Made by a program: the position numbers and the translations under genes. Below are positions 7,583-16,200 of a DNA stretch of 43,928 nucleotides, piece by piece. Each line of letters begins with the position of its first letter. Position 1 is the first letter of the stretch. The DNA is from a virus. The notes under the pieces were generated by a model that saw only the letters and a list, made by a program, of their open reading frames with translations, ran no database searches and had not been told where the DNA came from. Location of the stretch: positions 1-43,928 of IMG/VR virus record IMGVR_UViG_3300017963_000389, one strand, 5' to 3'.

Positions 7583-7591
7583 ATTTAAATA
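7583..7591 (+). promoter_or_regulatory. TATA box of the portal/capsid transcription unit
   Basis: ATTTAAATA lies in an intergenic stretch. A start site near 7610 is expected, leaving a leader of about 30 nt before the portal ATG at 7640. AAAGG at 7626-7630 is a weak ribosome site. No AGTATATACT palindrome is present here, unlike at the other promoters. Confidence 0.5.
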
Positions 7592-7639
7592 CTACAACAC
7601 CTAATGAAGTGTTGATAGCTATCAAAAAGGTTGGTGATC

Positions 7640-9091
7640 ATGGTTCAAATAACACAATTCTTAAGACCCCAAGTGCAAATGCAATCTACTTCTACCCTAC
7701 CACTTCTTAACCAATTATTCGGACAATACACAGGGCTATTCACACAATTCGGCCCAGAACACAACTTCAAAACTTTCATGCGTTGGGCGAGAAGAAGCCC
7801 CCACCTCATAGGATTCTTGAACATTATAGCAACGGACATGCTATCAGATAAAATCACGTTCTCAGCTATGAACGAAGGACAATCAGGGCGCAACAGAATA
7901 AAGAAAGCCCAAGAGTTTTGGAGTGTGAACAGAGGCATAGAAGTAGCAGAAGAAACACTCTACGACATGCTCATAACCGGAGTCGGATTCAACTGGATAG
8001 GACTGCAAGACCCAGTGAAAGTCAAAGAGATCTGTAACGAGCTAGCTCTCGAGTACAAAGAAAAAGGTATTGAGATCAAAGCAGAACAAATCTACGAGCA
8101 ACTCTCAAACGGAGAGATATCAAGCCTCGCAAAAAAGCTCAGACACCTGCCTTCAACCACAGTTGACATCAAGACCAATAAATATGAGATTACAGGGTAC
8201 ACCCAAAAAGTAGGGCTTAACGAAAAACACTTCGACCTCAAAGAAGTTATAATGTTCAAGCTCATGCCTCTGGATGGCAAGCCGTATCCTTTCCCACCTA
8301 TGGAAGCAATACTATCAGAAGTTTATCTCCTCTGGTTAATCACCCAAAACAACGTCAGCTTCTTCGAGAACGGAGGCCATCCAGACAAAGTGTTCATTCT
8401 TCCGAAAGAAATCGCTGGCAGCAAGAACCACCAATACCTCATTGATACGCTCACGAAATACAAGAAAATACAGAACAAGCACGGCAACTTAGTCTTCACT
8501 GGCGACATGAAAATAGAGGATCTCCAAAAAGTAGAAAGCCAAATGGAACACAAAGAGCTCGGATTGTACATCGTTGGAGTGCTTGCCATGATGTATGGAA
8601 TACCATCAGGCAGAATCCCATTCCTAATCGGGAAAGCGGCCAGTAAAGGGGATGCTGGAGGTCTTGCTGACAGTGGTTACTGGAGAAAGATCAGCGTGTG
8701 GCAATCCAAGTTCGAGGACGCTTACAACTCAGCACTTTTCAACCCTTTCTTCGGGGTTAACATTAAATTTTCAAGAGGATACAAACAAGATGAAGTTCGC
8801 GAAACGCAGAACGATCTCAATAAAACTAGCGTCGCAGAACAGCGAATCAAACTCGGACTCTGGACTGCAGAAAGAGCAGGGGAGTATTTGGGGATTGATC
8901 CAGAAGACATTAAGAAAGCTCAAGCGGAAAAAGAGAAAAGGATGGATGAGTTTATGAAGTCTGGGATGCAGAACCAAATGGGAGACAACCAAGGGAACAC
9001 CATGCATGAAGAGGACAAGCGTGTGGTTGACAAGCGAAGACAAGAAACCCAATTTGCTAATCAGCAAGGCGGAAAGCCGATTAACACATAA
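7640..9091 (+). CDS. Portal protein
   Basis: About 483 residues. The middle (residues about 50-330) carries the portal pattern of helical segments followed by a long stem and clip: IGFLNIIATDMLSDKITFSA, LYDMLITGVGFNWIGL, then KDVMFK-like strands and ALAMMYGIPSGRIPF-like helices. The end (TSVAEQRIKLGLWTAERAGE, then GIDPED) is typical of portal C-termini. It forms the dodecameric DNA gate at one capsid vertex. TTG 7631 and GTG 7634 are also in frame. ATG 7640 was preferred. Its place just before the capsid fusion supports the call. Confidence 0.85.
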   Translation: MVQITQFLRPQVQMQSTSTLPLLNQLFGQYTGLFTQFGPEHNFKTFMRWARRSPHLIGFLNIIATDMLSDKITFSAMNEGQSGRNRIKKAQEFWSVNRGIEVAEETLYDMLITGVGFNWIGLQDPVKVKEICNELALEYKEKGIEIKAEQIYEQLSNGEISSLAKKLRHLPSTTVDIKTNKYEITGYTQKVGLNEKHFDLKEVIMFKLMPLDGKPYPFPPMEAILSEVYLLWLITQNNVSFFENGGHPDKVFILPKEIAGSKNHQYLIDTLTKYKKIQNKHGNLVFTGDMKIEDLQKVESQMEHKELGLYIVGVLAMMYGIPSGRIPFLIGKAASKGDAGGLADSGYWRKISVWQSKFEDAYNSALFNPFFGVNIKFSRGYKQDEVRETQNDLNKTSVAEQRIKLGLWTAERAGEYLGIDPEDIKKAQAEKEKRMDEFMKSGMQNQMGDNQGNTMHEEDKRVVDKRRQETQFANQQGGKPINT

Positions 9092-9103
9092 GGAGGAATC
9101 ACG

Positions 9104-11227
9104 ATGCCAAAGCCAAAAGAAGGAGAATCACGAAAAGATTTTGTAGGCCGATGTGTTCCAATCATAATGGATGAAGGAACCGCAAAAGATAACAAGCAAG
9201 CAGTAGCAGTTTGCAATAGCATGTATGAAAAGAAAGAAAGTAAAAAAGAGCAGTCAGGCCACTTGAGTAAAGTAAGAGGGATTGAGATCAAAGAAGTGGA
9301 AGGTGAATTTTATGCCTCTGGTTTTATCGCAACAACCCATGTTGATGAGGTTAATGATAAGATCCCAAAAGTCACTCTTGAACAATGGGCGAAAGCAATT
9401 AATGGGGGAAGCCCAAAATCAAACAAGGCAAGCTACCATCACAATCGCGAACCTAAAGTTGTCGGAAAAGGAGAACCAACTGCGAGTGTGGTTCAACTAC
9501 CAGATGGGGAGTGGGGGCTTGCAGTCACCACCCATCTCAACGCAACTTGGGAAGGAATTGACGATCTCGTATATGAGGTTGAAAACGGATTTGTAGACGG
9601 GTTTTCCGTCGAATATTATACTAACGATGGCTCAACCACCCACACAGAATACGTCGAGGGTGAAGCAGTCAGAGTTCTAGGTCCTGAAACAGAATTAGAG
9701 GGGTGGGGCTTCGCCAGCAGACCAGTGCAACCACAAGCCGTAATCACCGAGTTCGGTTTCAAGGAAGTTATGAAAACCAAAAATAAGGAGGAACCAACAA
9801 TGCCTAAAACAACCGAAATCAAGGAAGAAGAGAAGGCTGAAGCAGCTCCTGAGGAAAAGGCTGGTGAAGTCGCCTCCGAGGAGAAGACGAAACCAGAAGA
9901 GGCTGCCCCTGCTGAAGAGAAGACCGATGAAGAGAAGGCAGAAGAAAAGGAGTTCAAGGAGTGGAAGAAATCCAAATCTGATGCCGAGTTCAAAGAAAGA
10001 GTCGCAAAAATCGTTGATGAAAAAATCAGCGTGAAGGAGAAGGTGATGAAAACCGAACAAAAAGACACAAGCGATAAGCCCGTAGAGGTCAAGGAGTTTG
10101 AGGAAGTGATGCTCAATAAGAAAAAGATTGACATCAAGGAACAGTTCAGACGAGCAGGAATGCTTGCTGAGAAGTACGGACTCCACGACAAGAAAACATC
10201 AGAAGCTGTAAGGCGAGAGTACAAGCAATTCCAAACCAACGGAAGAGATCTTGAGTACAAGGGCCTTGGTGTGACAACCAACCAGAACACAGACACTGAC
10301 TACCTGCAGAGCACAGCAGAGCTCCAGGACGTTTATGATCCTGTGATCTACAACGCGATCAACCAAGCAACTGTCACTTGGAATGTGTTGCAGAAGGATA
10401 ACTTCGCGAACAAAGGCAACAACTTGGTGCAGTTCGTGCTGAAAACAGCAGCCAACGCAACCGCAACATTCTACACTGGAAACAGCGTCACAACTGGCAA
10501 CGTAACCAGGCTAAAATACCAGACTAAGTTCAAGAAACTACAAGTCGGTGTTTCTGTTGATGGTGACATGATTGCTGCAGCTCGTGGAGGCCCTGTTGGA
10601 GATGTGTTTGCTCAGGAAGTGCTAGATTCAACAATGGATATGCTTGCAGTCTTGAACGCAGCCCTTTACGCAGAAGCTGGAGCTGAGACCGCAGCAGCAG
10701 TTATTGGCTTTGAGTACATCACTGATAGCGCAGGTAACACAACCTTGTACAACTTGACGAGAAGCGCAGCCAATAAGCTATCCCCAGACAGCGCAACAGA
10801 CACTTACATCAACCAATCATCTACGATGATTAGCATGACCAACCTTCGTGCTGCTATAAGGCAAGCAGTTGTTGAAGGAGCAAGCAAGAGAAATCTTGTG
10901 TTCTTCACCAACCCCACACAAGGTAACATGCTAAGGAACAAGTTTGATGACAGCCGAAGAATGTTAACCTCACAGGATACAGATTTCGGATTCGCAACAG
11001 ACCTGTTCGTTGATGGAATCCCTGTGTTTGAGGATAAGGACTGTAACACTGATGACTGGTTCCTTGTGGACTTGGAAACTCACAGAGTTGCAATCTGGGT
11101 GCCACCAACCATTGAGCGCCTTGGCAAAGTTGGAGATGCAGAGGATGCGTTTGTGAAGATGTATCTTGCAACCTACAACAGAGCACCAAGGAGAATGGTG
11201 CAGATCTATGGAGCCGCAACAAGCTAA
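9104..11227 (+). CDS. Fused prohead protease, scaffold and HK97-type major capsid protein
   Basis: A 707-residue polyprotein. Residues 7-41 (GESRKDFVGRC ... AVAVCNSMYE) match a short Cys motif common at the start of phage head proteins. Residues 55-220 are an HK97-type serine protease domain with candidate catalytic His112/113 (YHHNREP) and Ser168 (DGFSVEYY). Residues 230-335 are a Glu/Lys-rich scaffold region. Residues from about 340 form the HK97-fold capsid protein. AGGAGG at 9786-9791 is spaced 8 nt from ATG 9800 (Met233), so scaffold-capsid could also be made separately. Confidence 0.85.
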   Translation: MPKPKEGESRKDFVGRCVPIIMDEGTAKDNKQAVAVCNSMYEKKESKKEQSGHLSKVRGIEIKEVEGEFYASGFIATTHVDEVNDKIPKVTLEQWAKAINGGSPKSNKASYHHNREPKVVGKGEPTASVVQLPDGEWGLAVTTHLNATWEGIDDLVYEVENGFVDGFSVEYYTNDGSTTHTEYVEGEAVRVLGPETELEGWGFASRPVQPQAVITEFGFKEVMKTKNKEEPTMPKTTEIKEEEKAEAAPEEKAGEVASEEKTKPEEAAPAEEKTDEEKAEEKEFKEWKKSKSDAEFKERVAKIVDEKISVKEKVMKTEQKDTSDKPVEVKEFEEVMLNKKKIDIKEQFRRAGMLAEKYGLHDKKTSEAVRREYKQFQTNGRDLEYKGLGVTTNQNTDTDYLQSTAELQDVYDPVIYNAINQATVTWNVLQKDNFANKGNNLVQFVLKTAANATATFYTGNSVTTGNVTRLKYQTKFKKLQVGVSVDGDMIAAARGGPVGDVFAQEVLDSTMDMLAVLNAALYAEAGAETAAAVIGFEYITDSAGNTTLYNLTRSAANKLSPDSATDTYINQSSTMISMTNLRAAIRQAVVEGASKRNLVFFTNPTQGNMLRNKFDDSRRMLTSQDTDFGFATDLFVDGIPVFEDKDCNTDDWFLVDLETHRVAIWVPPTIERLGKVGDAEDAFVKMYLATYNRAPRRMVQIYGAATS
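9786..9802 (+). promoter_or_regulatory. Internal ribosome site for a scaffold-capsid product
   Basis: AGGAGG at 9786-9791 followed after 8 nt by ATG 9800, in frame with the protease-capsid gene (Met233, product MPKTTEIKEEEK...). It falls exactly at the protease/scaffold boundary. This is reminiscent of nested scaffold starts in lambda-like head genes. Glu/Lys-rich codons can mimic ribosome sites, but this match is unusually strong and well spaced. Confidence 0.55.
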
Positions 11228-11236
11228 GGCTTGTTA

Positions 11237-11264
11237 ATTATTTTTTTTCCCTCTTTTGTTTTAT
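11237..11264 (+). terminator. T-rich terminator after the capsid gene
   Basis: TTATTTTTTTTCCCTCTTTT starts 10 nt after the capsid stop. Partial termination here would raise capsid mRNA over downstream genes. A short TCCG-TCTT-CGGA hairpin follows at about 11292-11303, just before the next ribosome site (GGAGGAGG). Confidence 0.5.
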
Positions 11265-11319
11265 GAGGAGAAACAAAAAAAACTGAAACTGTCCGTCTTC
11301 GGATGGAGGAGGAAGTAAG

Positions 11320-11619
11320 ATGGCAGCAGCCGCATTAACACCAACTGTAGTACAAAAGACGATTTTGCCAGCTACAAACAGTACTGGCACACCAATAAGG
11401 CTGGTGAAGTATTTTGTGAAAGTCACAAAAGTCACTCAGAATGACTGGATTGTGGTTGACACATACACACCAGGAACTCTTATCATGGTTGATGGTTTTA
11501 CCATTGATACAGATGGAGTTCAAGAAGCGCCAACATACACTGCATCAGGTACCAAGATAATCTTGGCCTCTGCAACAACAGGCACTACCTATTTGGAAGT
11601 GACTTGTCAAGTGACATAA
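11320..11619 (+). CDS. Small virion protein, possible capsid decoration
   Basis: A 99-residue beta-rich protein (KTILPATNSTGTPIRLVKYF; VVDTYTPGTLIMVDGF). It follows the capsid gene directly, the usual place for capsid-stabilising or decoration proteins. Start MAAAA with a strong GGAGGAGG site upstream. No family is recognised and decoration is inferred from position and size. Confidence 0.55.
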   Translation: MAAAALTPTVVQKTILPATNSTGTPIRLVKYFVKVTKVTQNDWIVVDTYTPGTLIMVDGFTIDTDGVQEAPTYTASGTKIILASATTGTTYLEVTCQVT

Positions 11620-11633
11620 ACGAGGTAATCTAA

Positions 11634-11882
11634 ATGGCAGCAGCAACTGTAACAAACAGACTGGAAGTGAATGATCCAACAGTCGAAGTTGTGCAGCTTA
11701 CTGTGTCTGATGGAGAAACCTACGTTAGCAAGAAGTTCGGTACGATTACTGGAGCAATTGCGACTGGTAACTCTGATGTTGATGCTGACTTGAACGTGAC
11801 GTTCAGTGGAGGCACAGCAACCGTTAACTGGGCGGGTCAGACTGATAAGTTGCTCACTCTTGTGCTTTATGGGCGCAAGTGA
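11634..11882 (+). CDS. Small virion protein, possible second decoration protein
   Basis: An 82-residue beta protein rich in Thr, Val, Gly and Ala (VVQLTVSDGETYVSKKFG; GGTATVNWAGQTDKLLTLVL). It shares the MAAA start and size class of the preceding gene and is followed by a long T-tract. Decoration or capsid-binding is plausible. No family is recognised. Confidence 0.55.
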   Translation: MAAATVTNRLEVNDPTVEVVQLTVSDGETYVSKKFGTITGAIATGNSDVDADLNVTFSGGTATVNWAGQTDKLLTLVLYGRK

Positions 11883-11886
11883 ACAA

Positions 11887-11905
11887 TTTTTTTATTTTTT
11901 TTTTT
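11887..11905 (+). terminator. T-tract terminator after decoration-like genes
   Basis: A nearly unbroken run of Ts (TTTTTTTATTTTTTTTTTT) right after the stop at 11882. This is the second T-tract in the head region after a probably high-demand gene. Confidence 0.55.
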
Positions 11906-11933
11906 AGATTAACAATCACTGGAGGTACAAACG

Positions 11934-12284
11934 ATGGCTTACAAAGCAATAATTGCAATCGGGGACTACAAGATTGGAGATGTTGTTCTTGACGAACAGG
12001 CTGAAGAGTGGCTTTCCATGTACAAATACCCACCCGTCGAAAAGGCTGAAGACACAGAAGCCCCTAAAGCCGAGCCAAAAAAAAAAGACTCAAAAAGTCC
12101 AAGCGTTCCTAAAACGGATGTTTGGATGGATGATTATTTGGCGAGGAACGAATGGGTAGTTAAGAAAGCCCTTAAGAAAGACAAGCACACTCAAGGAACG
12201 CTCAGCAAGCTTTACGATCTTGAAAAAGAAAGTAAGAAAAGGAAAGGAGTGTTATCTGAGATCAAAAAGCTCATGGAGGCATAA
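11934..12284 (+). CDS. Unrecognised charged protein in head block
   Basis: 116 residues. Residues 1-40 form a compact start (IGDYKIGDVVLDEQAEEWLS), residues 40-62 are a Lys/Glu/Pro-rich linker, and the remainder is a basic helical region (KKALKKDKHTQGTLSKLYDL). The first part resembles small head-completion domains that open with 'dYkiGdvV'. GGAGGTAC precedes ATG 11934. Function unknown. It may be a head-tail joining or internal protein. Confidence 0.55.
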   Translation: MAYKAIIAIGDYKIGDVVLDEQAEEWLSMYKYPPVEKAEDTEAPKAEPKKKDSKSPSVPKTDVWMDDYLARNEWVVKKALKKDKHTQGTLSKLYDLEKESKKRKGVLSEIKKLMEA

Positions 12285-12287
12285 AAG

Positions 12288-12743
12288 ATGGCATTCAGCG
12301 TTGATGATGTAAAAAGCTCTGACCTCAAGTTTGATGGGTGGAGACAAGAAGAACAAGACGTCACTTTAGATGGTGCTGCAGGTTCTGGCGCTGTTGGTAC
12401 TGTGAGTTTGTTCACTGTCACTGGGTCAGTAATTGCAAAAGTGTATGCGATTTGCTCAACAAACGTGGCAGGAGCTGGAGCGACACTCGAAGTAGGTGTC
12501 ACTGGAAGCACAGCAGCAATCATTGCTCAAACAACTGGCACAGACATTGATGCAAATGAGATCTGGCATGACGCAACACCAGATGCAGGAATAGAAGCCA
12601 GCTCAGTAGCAACAGAGAACGTAATAGCAAACGGCCTTGACATATTCATGACTGTTGGCACAGCAAACGCAACAGGCGGGGTGCTCAAATTTATTTGCTT
12701 GTGGAAACCACTCAGCAAAAATGGAGACATAACCCCTGCATAA
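12288..12743 (+). CDS. Virion protein of beta-rich type
   Basis: 151 residues, rich in Ala, Gly, Thr and Val (GAAGSGAVGTVSLFTVTGSV; GATLEVGVTGSTAAIIAQTT), with no signal peptide. The pattern resembles phage capsid-fibre or decoration proteins found between capsid and connector genes. No family can be named from the sequence. Confidence 0.5.
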   Translation: MAFSVDDVKSSDLKFDGWRQEEQDVTLDGAAGSGAVGTVSLFTVTGSVIAKVYAICSTNVAGAGATLEVGVTGSTAAIIAQTTGTDIDANEIWHDATPDAGIEASSVATENVIANGLDIFMTVGTANATGGVLKFICLWKPLSKNGDITPA

Positions 12744-12765
12744 ACACTTTGAGGGGTGAAAAAGG

Positions 12766-13200
12766 ATGAATAAAATCCTAAAAACGCTTGTAATATTCTC
12801 TTTGATACTTATACCTGTCCTGGTATTGGCAGTAGACTTTTCACCACAGGGCAACATCAATCTCAAGAGCAGATATAACATAACAAATTATTGGGGGGGT
12901 GCATGCACGAATGGCACCGTCACAGACATCCTTGATAACGGGTCGTTTGTGTGTTCTCCTGAAGTTCCAGGTCTTGAGATGAATTGGACTGGTCTGAAGA
13001 ATTATCCTGTTGCTTGTCCTGGGGGTAGCTATATCACTGCGTTGAACGATTCTGTCACATGCACTGCAGCCATGAAAACCACAGGGGATAGCGTAACAGG
13101 AAACTACACCATTGATGGCAACTTGAACGTCACTCAGAACGTCACTATTGGTGAGGCTGTCCTTTACTGGAATGGTACTGCTCTTGTGATAGAAGGGTGA
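12766..13200 (+). CDS. Secreted, heavily sequon-bearing small protein
   Basis: 144 residues. Residues 1-22 (KILKTLVIFSLILIPVLVLA) are a Sec signal peptide. The remaining 120 residues hold nine N-glycosylation sequons (for example NIT, NGT, NWT, NVT) and four cysteines, so export and glycosylation by the archaeal AglB pathway are likely. GAGGGGTG precedes ATG 12766. The sequence NGTVTDILDNGSFVC is like linker regions of archaeal surface proteins. It sits directly before the giant secreted protein and may act with it. Confidence 0.65.
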   Translation: MNKILKTLVIFSLILIPVLVLAVDFSPQGNINLKSRYNITNYWGGACTNGTVTDILDNGSFVCSPEVPGLEMNWTGLKNYPVACPGGSYITALNDSVTCTAAMKTTGDSVTGNYTIDGNLNVTQNVTIGEAVLYWNGTALVIEG

Positions 13201-13210
13201 TTCAGTGAGA

Positions 13211-16200
13211 ATGACAAAACTTGTAATTTTGCTTGTAATATTCTTTGCAACAGTAGATCTCGCTTTCGCTTCTATTTCATCCACCCCTTTTTTTATCGAT
13301 GATGTGTTGTACTCAAATAGTTCGATTTATGCTGTTGGCAATGTTACTTCAAACGAGTCTGATTGGGAAGAAAACAGTAGCGGTTTTTATACGATAAACG
13401 GAACAAAAAGCACGACATATTCGTTCACTGAAGTAAGGACTTTGTGGTCAGGATATCAAGGCTACAATTCATCTGTTTGGTACGATAGTGGTAATCACGA
13501 CGGCATACCCCCTCGCTTGAACTGCACTACAATCAAAGAGAACTGTGTTGTTGATTTTGGACACAACACCACCAAATACAACGGGGGGGTGGGCGGATGG
13601 AATGATTCGTTGTACTACATGGATTTTGTCGACTTGTATGGTGCAAGACAAAACCTTTCAGAATATGTGAACGTGACTGGTTCTTACATCACAATGTGGA
13701 TATATGTTGAGAACATCACCACTCTCGAGTATTTGCAAAATGATAATGCTTATAACCCTTATATTTTGAGGTTTTATTTCACAGGAAGCAGCACCGATTG
13801 GCAAAGTGCATTTAAGTATGATATACAAAAAGGGGATCTTCAAGAAGGATGGAACTTGTACTACAGAGATCTCGGAGATGTCACTTCAACAACCTGCACT
13901 GGTGATCCACCGAACCAATGTAATACGAGCAGGATAAACTTCATGGCATTTCATTGGGGAAATGAATTTGGCAATCAGAACGAGATCAACGTAAGTCTTG
14001 GTGACTGGAAAATAGGAGATATAAAAATAGGAAAAGGGTATCCTTTCTTGAGGCAATATGAGGCAGACAGAGGGGACCCTGTTGGTTTCAATTACACTGT
14101 TTGCGGGCACCAATCCGGGTGTACATCAGAAACAACACTCACAGACAAAGTGCTCCAAGACTCCCCCCCAATACAGTATTTCGGAACAAAAATTGATGGG
14201 TCGATAAACGTGGATGGATTAGTTTATTGTCATCCCGGAACTTATTTTGATCACGATACTGATGCATTATCTACTATGTACGTCAAATTTTTCTTGAATG
14301 GTGGTTTGGTTTCTACTCAATCTTCTGTTTTGCTCAATTTAGCAGACGTAGCAGAAAGCGTAGGAGATGTGGTGTCTTGTAGCGTTACTTATGAAACTCA
14401 ACTCCCTAACGGGACCAAAGTGAACAGTTCAGAGTATAGTAGCTCAAATGAGACGGTGCTAGGAGTCACCAGAATCAATGTTGATAGGTCGCTGGTAATC
14501 CACAATATAAGCGAATGGATTTATGGCCAAGGGAACAGCCTGCGTCCTCAAAGAAGCTCTGATACAGCATTCGACCCAACTACGAGAACCTTCATAGAAG
14601 AGCAGCTCAATGCGTCTATAACTGCTGGATTTACAAGCACGAGGTGGGGTGGGTGTGATGCTAACTGGTATGTGTGGTATAAATGCTACGTTGATGACAC
14701 TGAAGGCTTCTGGGGAAAAGGGTGTGGAGGAACATGGGAGTATTATAATTGTTCTCAAGACGCATCAAATCCGTATGTTCTATTGAACGACATATATAAT
14801 TATTCTGTCCAATTGGGTGTTGGAATGGTTGAGTTCACAACTCAAGTAAGCAACAACGGGACTAATACAACCCCGAGCACCCATGTGAATGGCTCATATT
14901 CTGCAGGGTTTGTCAATTACACAAACATCAACCAGTCATGGAATATTACGTTTTGGGAGATAGGTAATGAGGTTAGCTCAAGCACACAATATGGTGATGA
15001 TACCAACGCCACACGATACGCAGAAGAATTCATTGATCATTGCACTTCAATGAAAGCAGTTGATCCTTCAGTGAAATGCGGGCTCGTCTTGACTTCTCTC
15101 AATGAAGAAGATGATGCTGGAAATAATTGGAACAGGGAAGTTATGCGGGTGGCTGGCAATTATTCAGATTACTTTGTTGACCATCCTTACGAAGGGAGCC
15201 AACTTCCTAATAGCTGGCACTGGTTTCAAACAGAAGATTACGAGATTGTTCTTATTGAAGATGGAAATTGGAGTTTTGGGGTTTATGCGATGAGTGAAGG
15301 TAGTTCAGTTCGGATAACTGTGCAGGATTATGAGAACGTCCTTGTTGATCAATACTTTGGTGACTTAACATACAGCGACAACGGACACGCTTATTCTCTT
15401 CAAGAAACAAACACCACATTCATGCGTAGAGGTTTAAAAACAGTCACAATAGCTAAGTCTGGAAGCTACAATACTTATGTTGCTGACCCGCGTTATGTTA
15501 AGTACGATGTTGAAGAAGCATTTGATTTCGACTCTGACACAAGAGCTCTGTTTTACTGTAATTACACTGTTGACTTGAATTGCACAAGCAGATATGGAAC
15601 TGGAACTCCTGTGTGGGTGGAAAGAGACGTCCCAACTGGTGGTCCGATATGGATTCCTGAAGGAAAATTCGGCGGAGGATTCATAAACAACAATTCTGCG
15701 GATGAAATCTGGTATAATGTTACAGATAACATCAACTTCTCAAGTGGCACGATAGCATTTTGGGTCTATGACATACCTGGAGGAAATAATTATTGGAACT
15801 ACCCAGAAGAACGCATGTTTTTTAATTATGGAACAACCTGGAGCACGAGCACATTTCAATTCCTCAAAGGAACAGGGCCGAACAATAATGTAGTGTTTAG
15901 GTCGTATAACTCATCTGGATATCCTGCAGGAATAAGTGTTTCGTTTCCCTCTAACAGAACTACTGATGGCGGGGCAAATTTGAGCGAAGGAGTGTGGTAT
16001 CATTTAGCTGCAACTTGGGATTGTTCACAATTCAGGTTATACCTTGACGGGGTGTTGATGGATGATGAGGATCTTCCTGGGTGTTGGATAGAAGATTGGG
16101 GGCACGCAGATTTTTCTGTTGGAAGTTATCATGACGGATCAAACCCGGTAAGGATGAGGATGGACGATCTTGTGGTTTTTGATACTGCTTTGACTACGGA

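Noticed and set aside
9616-10296. A long leftward frame of 226 codons opposite the scaffold region.
   Set aside because: It is antisense to Glu/Lys-rich scaffold codons (giving Ser/Phe-rich protein) and has no ribosome site. It is a shadow of the capsid gene.
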